Shown: positions 32,302 to 45,887 of the stretch, one piece after another | How positions within the stretch are numbered: position 1 is the first letter of the stretch | Layout of the letters: each line of letters opens with the position of its first letter | NCBI GenBank assembly: GCA_001414345.1 | Contig: LLCB01000015.1 | Coordinates: 248,001-312,000, forward strand | Source of the DNA: Hymenoscyphus infarciens | Lineage: Eukaryota > Ascomycota > Leotiomycetes > Helotiales > Helotiaceae | Reading direction: 5' to 3' | DNA length: 64,000 nt | Notes under the pieces: generated by a model | What the model saw: the letters and a program-made list of their open reading frames with translations, nothing else | The model's database searches: none | Told to the model about the DNA's origin: nothing | Translations under genes and position numbers: made by a program

Positions 32302-32860
32302 CTAGAATCCTCTTCCGCCCCCTCGTCCTCGTCCGCCTCCACCACCACCTCTTCCACGTCCTCTTGGTCCACCGCGGCCACCTCTACCTCCTCGAACTGG
32401 TCCTCCTCGATCCGCAACCTCCTTTCTCGCCTTATTCTTTGGCTTGGGCGCATCGTCAATCAAAAGAGTGTCCAGCGGAAGAGAGTCAGGTAAGATGTAA
32501 TATCGTATAGTCGAGCCGCGCAGGTTAATCGTGTCCAAAGAGATTGGCTCCCGACCGCGTTGTGTCATCTTGACAGTTCGGAGCGCCGTGTTCATTTGTG
32601 GAGAGACTGAAGTTATGGTACCGTGGATGATTGTGCCTTTTCTCCCAGTCAATACGCAAACTCCTAACTCGGAGTGTATGGGGACTAACCATTTTTGAGT
32701 TCAATGGTTACTGTTTCGTTTGCGCACTTCATCAAAAACCTACCAGCAAGCAAGAGGGTCAGTCAGGGAGCTTGATGCGGGAGCCTTGAGAATTGGAGAG
32801 CTCAGCTTGTGCCATACTAGGCGGGTGTCTTGGAATAGAGGCTTACCTGACGAGCTTCAT
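32302..32860 (-). CDS. SMD1: Small nuclear ribonucleoprotein Sm D1
   Basis: Three exons on the minus strand, 32860-32847, 32739-32690 and 32636-32302, give 132 residues. The first coding exon is 14 nt and yields MKLVR when joined. Sm motif 1 spans [15 protein letters not shown] and [10 protein letters not shown], and Sm motif 2 is in [20 protein letters not shown]. The C-terminus is a Gly/Arg-rich tail of the type methylated on arginine in animals. Sm D1 is part of the heptameric ring on U1, U2, U4 and U5 snRNAs. Introns are 107 and 53 nt. The final residues RGGGRGF precede a TAG stop. Confidence 0.95.
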
Positions 32861-33295
32861 ATTGAAGGATGAGACGCGCCGACGCCTCTGGATTGGGTTG
32901 TATGGGGTGTGGTAGCGGGGTTGTTGTTCGCGGGGGAGGTCGGTGTAGTGGATTTGGCGTGAAGCTCATCCAAAATTTTGGGGTTGTGGTTTGCCTAGAA
33001 TATAAGGCACCAACGATCGAAATCAAGTTTGGGTGAAGTTAGTAGGAGGCTTCGAAACTTCTAGGTCAAATAAGTAGAACAAAAAGCTCGATTGGTATTC
33101 CTAACCTGCTACGTTGTTGGGTATCTAAAAGAGTTTGAATATGGATCTACCGCAAATAGAGAATCCTCCCATCTAAGAGGAATCTAGGTTTCCTACCTCT
33201 ACCATCATCACCACCCGGAATTCACAACGACAATAGAAACATGGTCCTGGATATAAACAGTCGGACGTAATCAAAGTACTCTCTCCTCCCCACCC
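32861..33295. other. Intergenic, SmD1 upstream and PKR1 downstream
   Basis: 435 bp that should hold the SmD1 promoter and the PKR1 3' end, both on the minus strand. A 69-codon minus-strand open frame at 32817-33026 is probably leader sequence. Nothing else seen. Confidence 0.4.
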
Positions 33296-33748
33296 TCACT
33301 TATCCTTCTCATTCTCCGAAACCCTCTCCCACTCGTCCTCCGTGCTATGCTCCGATTTACTTCCCCCCACGCTGCCACGATCTATCAACTCTCCAACCTT
33401 CGCAACCGGCTCAACCTCCTTACTCCCCAACTTGGTATCCCCAGACTCTATCACCGTCTCTGCCTCCGTTCCACTATCATCCCCAGATCCGATTTCCTCC
33501 AGTCTCCGTTTCTTCTCTGCCTCCTGCGCTTCCGCAGCCCGCAGCTCGGCCACGAACCAGTTGATAGCCCACCAAAGACCAGCGCTCAAGCCTGACAGTA
33601 TGAGGAAGTGAACGCTGTACGTCGCAATCAAGAGAAGGAGGAGGGTAAGTTGGAGACATGCGAATGCGACGTTGGTCGCGACGAGGAGGGTATGCGTTGG
33701 CCCGGGGGTGAAGATGGACTGCATAAGATCGGTAACAAAGGCCGCCAT
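33296..33748 (-). CDS. PKR1: V-ATPase assembly factor Pkr1
   Basis: A single exon of 150 residues. The N-terminal half has the family block SIFTPGPTHTLLVATNVAFA, then the hydrophobic LQLTLLLLLIATYSVHFLIL and LWWAINWFVAEL, giving two membrane segments. In yeast, Pkr1 is an ER protein needed to assemble the membrane sector of the V-ATPase. The C-terminal half is charged and rich in Glu, Ser and Asp, ending in ERVSENEKDK. The size agrees with filamentous fungal homologues as I remember them. Confidence 0.9.
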   Translation of the reverse strand: MAAFVTDLMQSIFTPGPTHTLLVATNVAFACLQLTLLLLLIATYSVHFLILSGLSAGLWWAINWFVAELRAAEAQEAEKKRRLEEIGSGDDSGTEAETVIESGDTKLGSKEVEPVAKVGELIDRGSVGGSKSEHSTEDEWERVSENEKDK

Positions 33749-34980
33749 GATGCCTGATTTCCTGCGATTGTAGATTTATGTGTGGTATCTCGTGTGAGGT
33801 ACAGGTGTAGTTGGGAGTTTTCTGCAGCGTGGGAGATTAACTATTGAGCTTCTCGCTGGCGGGGGCGGGGTGTGGTAGAGGGGGAGAGGTCCGATGAGGC
33901 ACTTACTCCTTTGCGCAGCGGGTAACCTTTCGTCGAGGGATCCGGCTGGGAATGCTACTTATAAATGCGACGAGAGTTGACAGATATCCAAGGACACTTT
34001 ACACTTTGAATATCGCGGGAGCCTGGAAGGGTTCAGATTATTCAGGACAGAGTGTTGGGTGTGAATGCGCTGAAGATTGTCGGGTGGTGGAGAAATGTGA
34101 GGTGTAAAGCGTGTAAAGCGTGTAAAGCCTGAGGTGTTGTTGATTCTGCCTGATTCGGCCTTCCCTTCTTCTCTCCTGCAAGTCCGATACCCGACCGTCA
34201 TCACTGCAGGCACCCACCCTACGGAGTACTTCAAGATGACTACTAGTACTTGTACATATGTGAGTTACATTCTGGTTTCTTTTCTTTCCTGATTCCTGTC
34301 CTTAACTTAGGTTTATGGTTATGAGCAAGCAAGCAATGTTTCAATTTGATCCCGCTGCTCTGGCCAAGTGGCAGTTTCCCCCTTACCTACCTTGGCTTCT
34401 TTTCATTGCTCTATAACTTCAACAATACGTAGGGGTCTTTGGGAGAATTATAATACTGTCTAGACTACTTTCTCTATGGTCTTGGTTTTTGTTTTCTTCT
34501 TCCTAGGTGGATTAATGGGTGCCCATTAAAAGCTTAGCACGCAAAGGGATGAGAGAGAAGTAGGCAGTGTACTGCGAACAGGTACCTGTACCTCCCTGCT
34601 TTGCTTTGCAGCGTCCAGGTCCGTTTGGAGTAATTAAGGGTGTTGTTCGAAATGGTTTAGAAGGTTGATTTCTTGATTTTCCTAAATACCTCGAACAATT
34701 TTACGCCCGTCATGATAAAGGGGGCCGACCAACCGAGTCTCTGACAGTTCCCAGATCTTCACAATGGAGACTACAATTTTCCCCCGTTTTTTTTTTGGTT
34801 AAGAAAAATATAATACTTACTCGATTTTAGTACTCGCGTTGCGTTTCTTTTCTATAAGGCCAATAATAATAGCCTCTCAATTACGACCACTGCAAAATAT
34901 CACATCTCTTATCGCACATCTCGTCTATTACAAAATACACATCCAATATTCCCTCCCACGATATCTATTTGACATTTGAC
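33749..34980. promoter_or_regulatory. Divergent intergenic region, PKR1 / 2EXR gene
   Basis: 1.2 kb between two outward-facing start codons. It includes three 9-bp direct repeats at 34102-34128 and an AT-rich stretch with a poly-T run at 34788-34797. No other gene recognised. Confidence 0.4.
34102..34128. repeat. Three tandem copies of GTGTAAAGC
   Basis: Three head-to-tail 9-bp units occupy exactly 27 bp, the third being identical to the first two. They lie about 350 bp upstream of PKR1 and 850 bp upstream of the 2EXR gene. Slippage products or protein-binding sites are both possible. Confidence 0.6.
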
Positions 34981-35955
34981 ATGAGTTCCCTGCTTCAAAA
35001 CCAGAAGCAATCCCCACGAGCGTTTCCCCGCTTTTCAGACTTGCCATATGAAGTGCGTTCCAAGATCTGGCGCTTCGCCATCACTCCTCGAACAGTCCGT
35101 TTTCCAGTAACCTACGGGTTTCCCTCCTCCGACACCTGGGAACATTATCTAAGAGGGACATCCGACAATCTCTACTCCAACGAGTCTCCCCCTCTTCTCC
35201 GCGTCAACAAAGAAGCCCGCACCGAGCTCCTCCTCTACAAATACCGCTCCCTCCCTCACCCATACCAAGACACACGTTCAATCCTCGACTCTGCCTCCGA
35301 CGCAGCTCACGAGGCAACCCTCTGGTGCGAAGACGACATCCTCTACATCGACATCCTAACCGCAAACGACATCTACAGCAACACAACCTACACCCTCCAC
35401 AACATCCAACACATAGCAATCTACGACGACACATCCCTCCTGCTCTCTCAAACCCCCCTAATCCGCTTCCTCTCTCTCGCCTCCCTCTTCACCAAAGCCC
35501 CCCACGCAAAGATCTCCCTCTGTCTCCTCGATGCCCCGCTCTCTGACCCGCCGGATTGGTATTCTCCCTCCAACATCCAAGGAAGCACAGCGTTAAAACA
35601 GCAACTTAGACTTCAATGTCAAGAATATTATTCCACGCATATTTCTCACATGTGGCTCGAGGTCCTAGAACCAACCGCAGCACGGAAACTAGCTATCGAA
35701 GTGGAGGAGAAGCGATGGAGACGGGATGTGAAGATTGTCTTTCTTACCGATTTGAGACAGAAAGCCATCGTAGCTGGACAGAATAGAGGGCCAGGAGTCT
35801 CGGCGGATGAAGCACGGCGAGCTGGTATTGCTGAGGCGTTTAAGAATGCGGTTTTATGGAAGGAAGGGGGTGGGACTGTTGGATGGAATGAGAATGGAGA
35901 CCCAGAATTCGAGGGTGAGGAGGAAGAAGATGAAGAGGAGATACATGTTGACTAA
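34981..35955 (+). CDS. 2EXR-domain protein
   Basis: A single exon of 324 residues starting at the ATG at 34981 (MSSLLQNQKQSPRAFPRFSD). The segment FPRFSDLPYEVRSKIWRFAI is the signature opening of the 2EXR domain, which is found in large, lineage-expanded families in Pezizomycotina and is of unknown biochemical function. Further helical blocks include LLRVNKEARTELLLYKY. The C-terminus is acidic (GEEEEDEEEIHVD). No membrane segment, signal peptide or catalytic motif is seen. The family resembles F-box-type adaptors in its opening, but no F-box is claimed. Confidence 0.8.
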   Translation: MSSLLQNQKQSPRAFPRFSDLPYEVRSKIWRFAITPRTVRFPVTYGFPSSDTWEHYLRGTSDNLYSNESPPLLRVNKEARTELLLYKYRSLPHPYQDTRSILDSASDAAHEATLWCEDDILYIDILTANDIYSNTTYTLHNIQHIAIYDDTSLLLSQTPLIRFLSLASLFTKAPHAKISLCLLDAPLSDPPDWYSPSNIQGSTALKQQLRLQCQEYYSTHISHMWLEVLEPTAARKLAIEVEEKRWRRDVKIVFLTDLRQKAIVAGQNRGPGVSADEARRAGIAEAFKNAVLWKEGGGTVGWNENGDPEFEGEEEEDEEEIHVD

Positions 35956-36582
35956 CCTAGTCGCCTATAATTTTTCGCTCAAACCACGTAAACAAACATT
36001 ACTTATTATCCTAAACTATTGTGTGTAATGTGAAGCAAGGTAGATGTTTACCAAGAATTCTGTTGAGACAAGGGATGGGGAAATTGGAGTGATAGAAGGA
36101 TTTATTTTTTTGTTTTCACTTGGTTGGTTGTTAGCTTACTGGCTGAACAACTACCTTACCCACGGCTTACTCGATGGCTTACTCGCAAAAACTCCGGCCC
36201 CCAAATCTGGAGCATAGCTTACTCGACAATTATCGAGTAAGATAAAAAGTTCTAGCTTACTCGAGCTTGTGTAGCTTACTTACACCTCTCTGGCTTCGCT
36301 TATTCACTCCTTTCTTTTTGGTCCCCAACCCCTTGAACAATCCATCACTCCCAATTCAATCACTCCTTCACATCATCTCCCCGTGCGACAAGATGTACAT
36401 CAATTGTCAATAATCAATCAATTCCTTATCCTTCAGCTAGCTATTACAGAGGCCTATGGAGGGGTGTCCGAGTTATACACTGCAGAATGACACTATCTCC
36501 TCCGTGTCCCTCAAGCCAACAAAAGATAAAGAGCACCATGTATGTCCAAGCGATCGTCAATACCCGAAACCAGAATCCCACC
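35956..36582. other. Convergent intergenic region
   Basis: 3' flanks of the 2EXR gene (plus) and the NDR-type kinase (minus). It carries the GCTTACTCG repeat cluster described separately. An open frame at 36487-36927 (plus) runs antisense into the kinase and is a shadow. Confidence 0.5.
36132..36281. repeat. Cluster of AGCTTACTCG-like repeats with a hairpin
   Basis: The word GCTTACT followed by CG, GG or TA occurs six times in 150 bp, at about 36133, 36164, 36177, 36217, 36255 and 36273. One copy pairs with a reverse copy to make a perfect 9-bp hairpin with a 6-nt loop (36218-36226 with 36233-36241). Spacing is irregular. It lies between convergent genes, so a 3'-end or transposon-relic origin is more likely than a promoter role. 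Confidence 0.6.
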
Positions 36583-39517
<2,935 letters not shown>

Positions 39518-40258
39518 TACGAGTAAGAAGATGTTGGGTGTCCTGTACGGGTGCTGTGTTGAATTCAATATACAAATGGAATAACCAATATTCAAATGAT
39601 GATGTGTCAGTGTACGGTTGTTTGAATGATTGAAGTTCAACGATGAAAATCCAGTTCAGCGGGAAGTGGTTACGGCTCGAGGCAGCGGGAAGAAACCATA
39701 AGATTGCTGCCTGCCTGTCGCTCTTGCTGTTTGGGAGAGCTTGAAACTTTAGAGAAAAAAGGAAGTAGCAACCGACGGGAAAGAACCAACTCGATGCAAA
39801 AACAGGCAAGCTGCTCCCATTGCAGTGAGAATAGAGACTAATTCATGATCTTATTCATTTTACTGTCTGAGTGACTAGCTACGCGGAGACCTTTTTACAC
39901 AGATTGTTTGACTAATGATGAAATGCGAAACCCAAACTTTTCCCCATACGCCTGTGATGCTATGCAGAAGAAATCCTCATTCCATTTCGCTTTTTCTGCT
40001 TCCCGTCGGCATTAGACAGTTCAGAACCACGCAGGTCGGAGATCTATGCAAAACATGAATGATACGGTTGTGCAAAAAAGGGATAAATGAGGACAAGAAT
40101 TATGCCGTAGCAAATATGCCACGAAAGGGGTGAGGAAAATTGTACAGAAGAGAGGAGGTTCCGTAAACAGCGCTTCCTTCGAGTCTCGGTGAGTTGTCGG
40201 CCATCAAGAAACCATCATGGGAAGCCCGGCGAGCATAGTGTGTTATCGGAAAAAGAAT
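39518..40258. other. Intergenic between kinase 5' end and FKBP 3' end
   Basis: 741 bp holding the kinase promoter and leader and the 3' side of the FKBP gene, both on the minus strand. An ATG at 39640 in frame with the kinase would add 41 residues of leader-like sequence. Nothing else was recognised. Confidence 0.4.
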
Positions 40259-42056
40259 TTACTTGATCTCCAACAGCTTGACGTCGAAAGTCAAGGTGCT
40301 GTTGGCTGGGATTCCTGGTAGAGATTGGCTGCCATATGCGAGCTTTGCTGGAATGGTGAGTCTTCGCTCTCCACCGACTTGCATGCCAGCAATACCGATA
40401 TCCCAACCAGAGATGACCTCGCCGGCACCAAGCTTGAAAGTGAAAGGTTTGCCACTCTTGTTTGCTAGAGGGGATATTAGCTTTGATTATCGTTATTGAG
40501 GCAGAATAGACTTACCATCGAAGACCTTTCCATCAGTAAGTTTGCCGATATATCGCATACCGACCTTGTTGCCCTTCTTGGCTGCTGCGCCCGTTCCGAG
40601 TTTCTTGTCATCAAGCTTGACACCTTGAACGGTCTTAACACCCAATGCACCCTTGGCCGGGCTCTCCTTGGCAGCAGCAGCGGCAGGCTTAGCCTTCTCT
40701 GCTGAACCAGTTGGTCCTTGTTCGAGGTTCTTTGCGAATTGGACCTTCTTGTCGCTCTTTGCCTCCTCAACCTTTGCTGCCACGGCTTCACCGTTGTTCT
40801 TCTTCAACTTCTTGAGCTGCTTCTTGCTAAGCTTTGGCTCCTCGGTTTCGGGCTTCAATGACTTGGCCATGATATCATCCAAAGAGGCGGCCTCTTCAAT
40901 CTGGTCGGCGGAACGCTTGTTCTTACCCTTCTTCTCTGCCTTGGTGACAAGCTTTGGGGCCTCCTCGTCCTCAGACTCGATCTCAGTAATGCGTGGGTTC
41001 TCCAAATCATCAAGCTCATCCTCCTCATCATCCTCTAGAAGCTCAAGCTCATCCTCGTTTGGTGACAAGTCATACTCATCATCATCGCTATCCTCCTCAG
41101 AGTCGTAGACCTCGTGGTGGTGGTTGTGTCCGTCATCATCTGGGATAACGAAGTTACCAGTAAGGTAGACGGTATGGGTACCGGTAACTTTGAAGTAAAC
41201 ACGCTCGTTCTCGGCAACGGTGATGTCCAAGGTTTGTTGGTAGTGCTTGGAAAGTGGTTAGCCAAGTTTTTCGTTGGGAACCATGTTTTGCAGGGAAAAA
41301 TCTTACCTTCTCCGGGTCCAAAGTGCACAGAACAAATTCCTCGCCTTCGAGCTCTTCTCCGGAACCATCGCTGTCTTCGTCGCTATCCTCTTCATCGTCA
41401 CTGGTGGCCTTGGACTTTCCCTTGTTGGCCTTGCCGTTGGCAGCATCTTCCATCTCTTCATCAGACCCCTCCGCCTCAGCAGCAGCGATGGACTCCATGA
41501 GTTGCTCCAAAGCAGCCTGCTTGCGAGCCTTCTTCGTCTTGGCTGGATCACTTGGGCCACCATTGACTTCTTCATCGGACTCCTCATCGCTCTCGTCAGA
41601 AGCACTGTCGGCCAACAGAGCGCGCATGTATTCCTCGTTATCCTCATCGTCCTCGGACTCTTCGTTGGTAGTACGGACGATTTTCAGGGTAGCGCGAGGA
41701 ACAGTGACACCATTGGCCTCGCCAAGTACTGCAGCTTCGGTAGGGTCGATAGCGGCCATAGTAATGCGGAACTGTTACATTCATAGTTAGCAGAAGCGCC
41801 ATCAGGCTGCTAAGGCCAGGCTTTATATAGGCTGCGGTCTCCAAAGAAAAAAAGTCTGGAGGGTCAAGGAGACTCGGGAATTGGACAAACTTACGGAGGC
41901 AGGGAAATCTGGCGTCGCTGGGACCAAGACATCGCCAGCAGGAACCTCAAGCCCATAGAGGGCAACTGTTGTGGTTGTTAGAAGCTATTCGCGACGCGGT
42001 GGAAGCGGGCAGGCAGCGGGGACTAGCAGCAGAGACTTACCTGGAGTGAAAGGCAT
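40259..42056 (-). CDS. FPR4: Nuclear FK506-binding peptidyl-prolyl isomerase (Fpr3/Fpr4 type)
   Basis: Five exons on the minus strand: 42056-42041, 41965-41895, 41771-41307, 41245-40516 and 40464-40259. They give 495 residues. Exon 1 is 16 nt. The N-terminal nucleoplasmin-like part begins [20 protein letters not shown] and runs into long acidic stretches, then a Lys-rich segment ([11 protein letters not shown]). The C-terminal FKBP domain spans about residues 385-495 with [39 protein letters not shown] and [18 protein letters not shown]. Yeast Fpr3/Fpr4 act in the nucleolus and on histones as chaperones and proline isomerases. The acidic tracts generate long chance ORFs on the other strand. 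Introns are 75, 123, 61 and 51 nt. Whether it is FPR3 or FPR4 is not meaningful in a genome with one copy. Confidence 0.93.
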
Positions 42057-42805
42057 TTTGATTGCGTGTTGATTGAAGTTGAAGTTGAATATCAATGGAA
42101 CCGCAGAGGATTGACTGTCTACACCGGCGATGGGAGTTCTGTGAAGAGTCAACAGAACCTGGAGATTGAAGGTGTAAAAAGCGGTGTTGTACAAGAAAAA
42201 TCTCAAAGAGAGAGGATCAACTTTTTCTTGTAGAGGAACAGTGGGTCCAAACAGGGGTCTGATAGCAACGATAAGTAACCAGGCAATAAGGCTCATTCAC
42301 GTGAGACAGAATTGCTTGGCATTGGCCCCCTTTCAAAAAGTGTCTCCTATTTCTTTTGGTCCGACAAAAGTACCAATATACCTTCAATGGACTTACTTTC
42401 TTGAGTCATCGACCACATTTCTTCTATTCTACAAGAACTTTCTTTTCTTTTTGCCTGTTCTCTTCTTTTTCTGGTCTCAACAAAAGAAGAAGAGTGAAAG
42501 ATGTGGATTGCATCAAATATTCTAGCACATTAATCTGCGGAATTTCTGTTACAAGAAGGTTTAGAAGAATTAAGAACTCGATTTATTGATTATTCTAAAC
42601 CTTCTCGAATAATATTCCGGGAATAACTAGAATACAAGAAAGGCACGTTGTATGCGGAGGAATGGAAGATGGATCTCTCTCTTATTCGCAGGATTTGCTA
42701 GTCAGGTTCAAACTCTTGGACACTCTAAGATGGATTGAATAATTCCTACATTATAAAGATCTATATTGCTATCTCCACAAACTTAGCCGCACTCGCTTCC
42801 TTCTC
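42057..42805. other. Intergenic, AT-rich
   Basis: Promoter side of the FKBP gene and 3' side of the DJ-1-like gene. It contains a 52-bp foldback listed separately and pyrimidine-rich stretches near 42410-42480. No gene recognised. Confidence 0.4.
42554..42605. repeat. 52-bp foldback with 13-bp perfect arms
   Basis: AGAAGGTTTAGAA at 42554-42566 is matched by its exact reverse complement at 42593-42605, with a 26-nt AT-rich loop. It is intergenic, between the 5' end of the FKBP gene and the 3' end of the DJ-1-like gene. Confidence 0.65.
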
Positions 42806-43680
42806 CTAAAAAATCTTCTTTTGTTTACCATTGCCAAAAGTCACCGCTCTCAAGATCTGCCATAGCCACCACACATTATTCGATGCTTTGCCCTCGGCGT
42901 AATACATCCCCTTCTCCCCAACATCTGCCATAGCCAAAACAGCCTCCGTTGTTGGGTCAGGGAAGTTATGTCTGAGATACGCTCCAACCATTTCCTGCCC
43001 ATTGGTAATCCCACCTATTCATTATCAGTACTTGCTACCAAGAACCACGAGTGTGCAAAGAATATATGATGCATTCTTTGAATGCAGGTGGTAGAGAAAC
43101 TCCAAATATTTCCATCCTGCACCCACCTTTTCCCTTCATCCCACAAAGTTTCCGGATACTTCTTCTTCAACTTCGGCATGATACCCCTCGGTCCTGACGC
43201 CTTCTTTCCTTTCAGCACCCCCGCTTGCACTAACACGCAGCATCCAGTACAGACACTCAAAACATCCGTCACCCTTCCATTCTCCCCTCTGAAATCCACA
43301 TGCCCGCGAAGAAAATCTAGAACAGGCTTCTCAAAAGGCTGAAAAGGAGGAGGTCCGGGCACAAGAAAAATATCCAACTTTCCGGGTTGCCCTTCAGGAT
43401 CAATAATCGTTTTGGAACCTTGAAGGAAGGCCGAAGCTGTGAGTTTGACGTGGGAGCCATTTTCTGAGATGTAGTGTATTGTTGAGGGAACACCAAGGGA
43501 CATCAGAGGGGCCGGAAGTTTACAGATTTCTAGATAGGCAGGGTCGAACATACCGAAGAGGTCGATTGGGGAGAGATCTAAGAGTTGGGCTTGGCCGGGG
43601 AGGAAGACTCCTATTCGGTGGGGGGGCCATTGAAGAGATTGGAAGGGGTTGAATTTTGAGTGTTTTGATATTTTAGTCAT
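42806..43680 (-). CDS. DJ-1/PfpI family protein
   Basis: Two exons on the minus strand, 43680-43101 and 43014-42806, give 262 residues. The class I glutamine-amidotransferase-like fold shows RIGVFLPGQAQLLDLSPIDL at the start, FLVPGPPP, and the nucleophile elbow VLSVCTGCCVLVQAGVL with the likely reactive Cys144. Exon 2 restores ITNGQEMVGAYLRHNFPDP, the usual C-terminal part. The intron of 86 nt uses a weaker GTTTCT donor and a TACTGATAATGAATAG acceptor region; the join gives NIWSGITNG, as expected for the family. Members act as glyoxalases, chaperones or isonitrile hydratases, and the substrate is not predictable here. It has no signal peptide. Slight uncertainty remains over the donor. Confidence 0.82.
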
Positions 43681-45191
43681 GACTTGGAATCGATTTTGTA
43701 GGATTTAATTCAGTGAGTAAAATGTGGAAGCCATTGGCTGCTGTTATACACCAGCCGGCATTGAGTGCGAATAAGCGGTTCGGATCTACGGGTTTATAGT
43801 TTACTGAAGGCATACTTAGACACCACCAGCTGAACACAAACCAACCGGCCGGGTAATTCTGACCAAATCTCGGCCTAATATTGAGAGGAATGGCCAAGTT
43901 CCATCGGAAATCGTGTTGTTGAAAAAGCCCAAGTGATACAAACGGACATGTACATGATTCCCGGCCTTTTGCTTTGTTCCGCTGACCTCGAACGCTCTCC
44001 ATCACCTAGCGAACCTAGGACAAGCGAGAATATTGTACGTACAGGTTCAAATATTCAAGAAATCTGGTTCTCCTTCCGCTCAAGAGCTTGCAAACAATGT
44101 CCCTCAGTTCCTGCGAAAATTTGAGGTAATACGAGACGGCGAAAGATCTCTTACCACTTGTAAAACCTCGAACACTCACTCTTCTCCTAGTGACTCTGTC
44201 TCTGCATTTTAAAGCGTGTACACAGAATAAGGCTGCTTTGGGAACCTTCAATTCCCAATTGCTAATTCGCTATGCTTTGCTTTGCTCTTTCTTTCCTATT
44301 CGCTTAAATACTCGTGAGCAGGAATAAATGCAATTAAATTCGATTCGTTTATACACATACTGCAACTCATTTTATTGGGTTGGCTGGTAATCTTGAAATA
44401 AGTTTGTTTGGCAGGGTAGAAATTGAAGATGAGAAGGTAGGAGGCATAAACCAAACTCAAAGGAACTCGCTAAATTTATATGATCTTGAGGCTGTAACTC
44501 TGGCAATTATCGTGCTGGAGGCCTCTTCATGCTTCTGAAAACCTTTTCGTAGGCCAAGTTCTACTCTTCGAATATGAAGTGAAGGGGTTGACCTGTGTAG
44601 AAAGCGAAGCAAAATTCCAAGATCTACTTGGATGCAGATTGTGAATATCACGCAGAACATACAAATGGCTAAGCATCGCCATCACAGTACGCGCATTTCA
44701 CTTTGAGCAAGTGCAATAATAAAATTGGTACTTAAGAAGCCGTTGACTCAGATTATACCGCCAAGTGGGCCCTCCCTAGACTCTCAACACACCGCACTCT
44801 AGTGCACATCACTAGAGTACCCCGAGGTCAAGCTCGAGTACGATGTACAACAAAACTAGTACCTACTTGCCCTAGAGGGTCACAGAAGTTAGGCGCCCCG
44901 ACACGATGGGATTATTACACGAAAGAAAAGCAGAAACTGATGAGATGCTGTAGAAATTGCAGATGAAGAAAATTGCAATTATTGGTATTCCTGAAGTAAT
45001 CAATTCTCCTTCCTCTAGTACTTTTCGAGACAGTGATGTTGTACAAGACCTTCGTTTCTCATTCAGATGCACCCAGACGCCAATTTTATCACAAATTCTG
45101 TAGAAGTTCCGCGGTTTGAAGGAAAAAACCGTCACAGCCTCCGACTCCCTTCCAGCACTTCACCAAGACTCAATTTCATTGTTTGCCTCCC
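43681..45191. other. Intergenic, nothing identified
   Basis: 1.5 kb between the DJ-1-like start and the 3' end of the U2AF gene. Open frames below 111 codons only. Short palindromic words such as CTCTAGTG with CACTAGAG near 44797-44817 are visible. No tRNA, repeat family or gene was recognised. Confidence 0.4.
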
Positions 45192-45887
45192 TTAAGCATA
45201 TCTCTTTCTCGTAGGCTCGGGGCTAGGACTTCTGCTTTGGCTTCTCTCGTCGCGACCACGCATCTTCAACCACTTCTTGGTGCTCAACTCCAACTCGCGA
45301 TCCAACTCGGCACTTGGGTTCTTCCGGTGTATGAAATTGCAGAACCCCCCTCGAACACATCCTTCTCCGCTGTTCAATCTACAACAGGCTTCTCGAAAAT
45401 CGGTGACGGGGGAGAGCTCGCAGTAGATGGGGCGCGCGGCGTACCAGCGACTATTTAGTGCATCGCATGCCTTTTGGGCTGAATCTTCGTATTTGAATCG
45501 CGCGTAGACGTTTCCGATAAGATCTAAAATCCATGGTTAGCATTCTACTTGTGTCTCGACAGGAACGGAGGGAAGGGAGTACATACGGTCATTATTGTTA
45601 TCACAGACTACCACTTCCTCAATCTCTCCAAACTTGCACATCTCGCACCAAAAATCCTCGTAGAATGCGTCAAAGTGGTTCTGCAGCTGGCTGGCGTTCA
45701 TCTTGTTCTTTGGATCGTATGCGGGGTTTTGGTAGAGGTTGGGGAGGAGGATGGTTTGCGAATATGAGGGTTTGACGTGTTTTCTGGAGCAGCGATCGCC
45801 ATGGCGACAAGCACCGATTTTGTAGTAGAAGGAACAGTTGACTTTATCGGCTTCTGTCCCGAAGATGGAGGCGAGGTAGTTGGCCAT
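45192..45887 (-). CDS. U2AF1: Splicing factor U2AF small subunit
   Basis: Two exons on the minus strand, 45887-45587 and 45523-45192, give 210 residues. The first CCCH zinc finger is C18-x8-C27-x5-C33-x3-H37 in NCSFYYKIGACRHGDRCSRK. The central U2AF-homology RRM runs from about residue 45 to 145, with YEDFWCEMCKFGEIEEVVVC and NVYARFKYEDSAQKACDALN. The second zinc finger is in REACCRLNSGEGCVRGGFCN followed by FIH. The tail is short, with an Arg/Ser-type region (RSQSRSPSPEPTRKRYA). The protein recognises the AG at 3' splice sites with the large U2AF subunit. The 63-nt intron ends in GGATTTTAG. Expected length for a filamentous fungus. Confidence 0.95.

Noticed and set aside
41254..41790. 178- and 170-codon plus-strand open frames
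   Set aside because: Antisense shadows of the acidic tracts of the nuclear FKBP gene; no domain and no splice logic.
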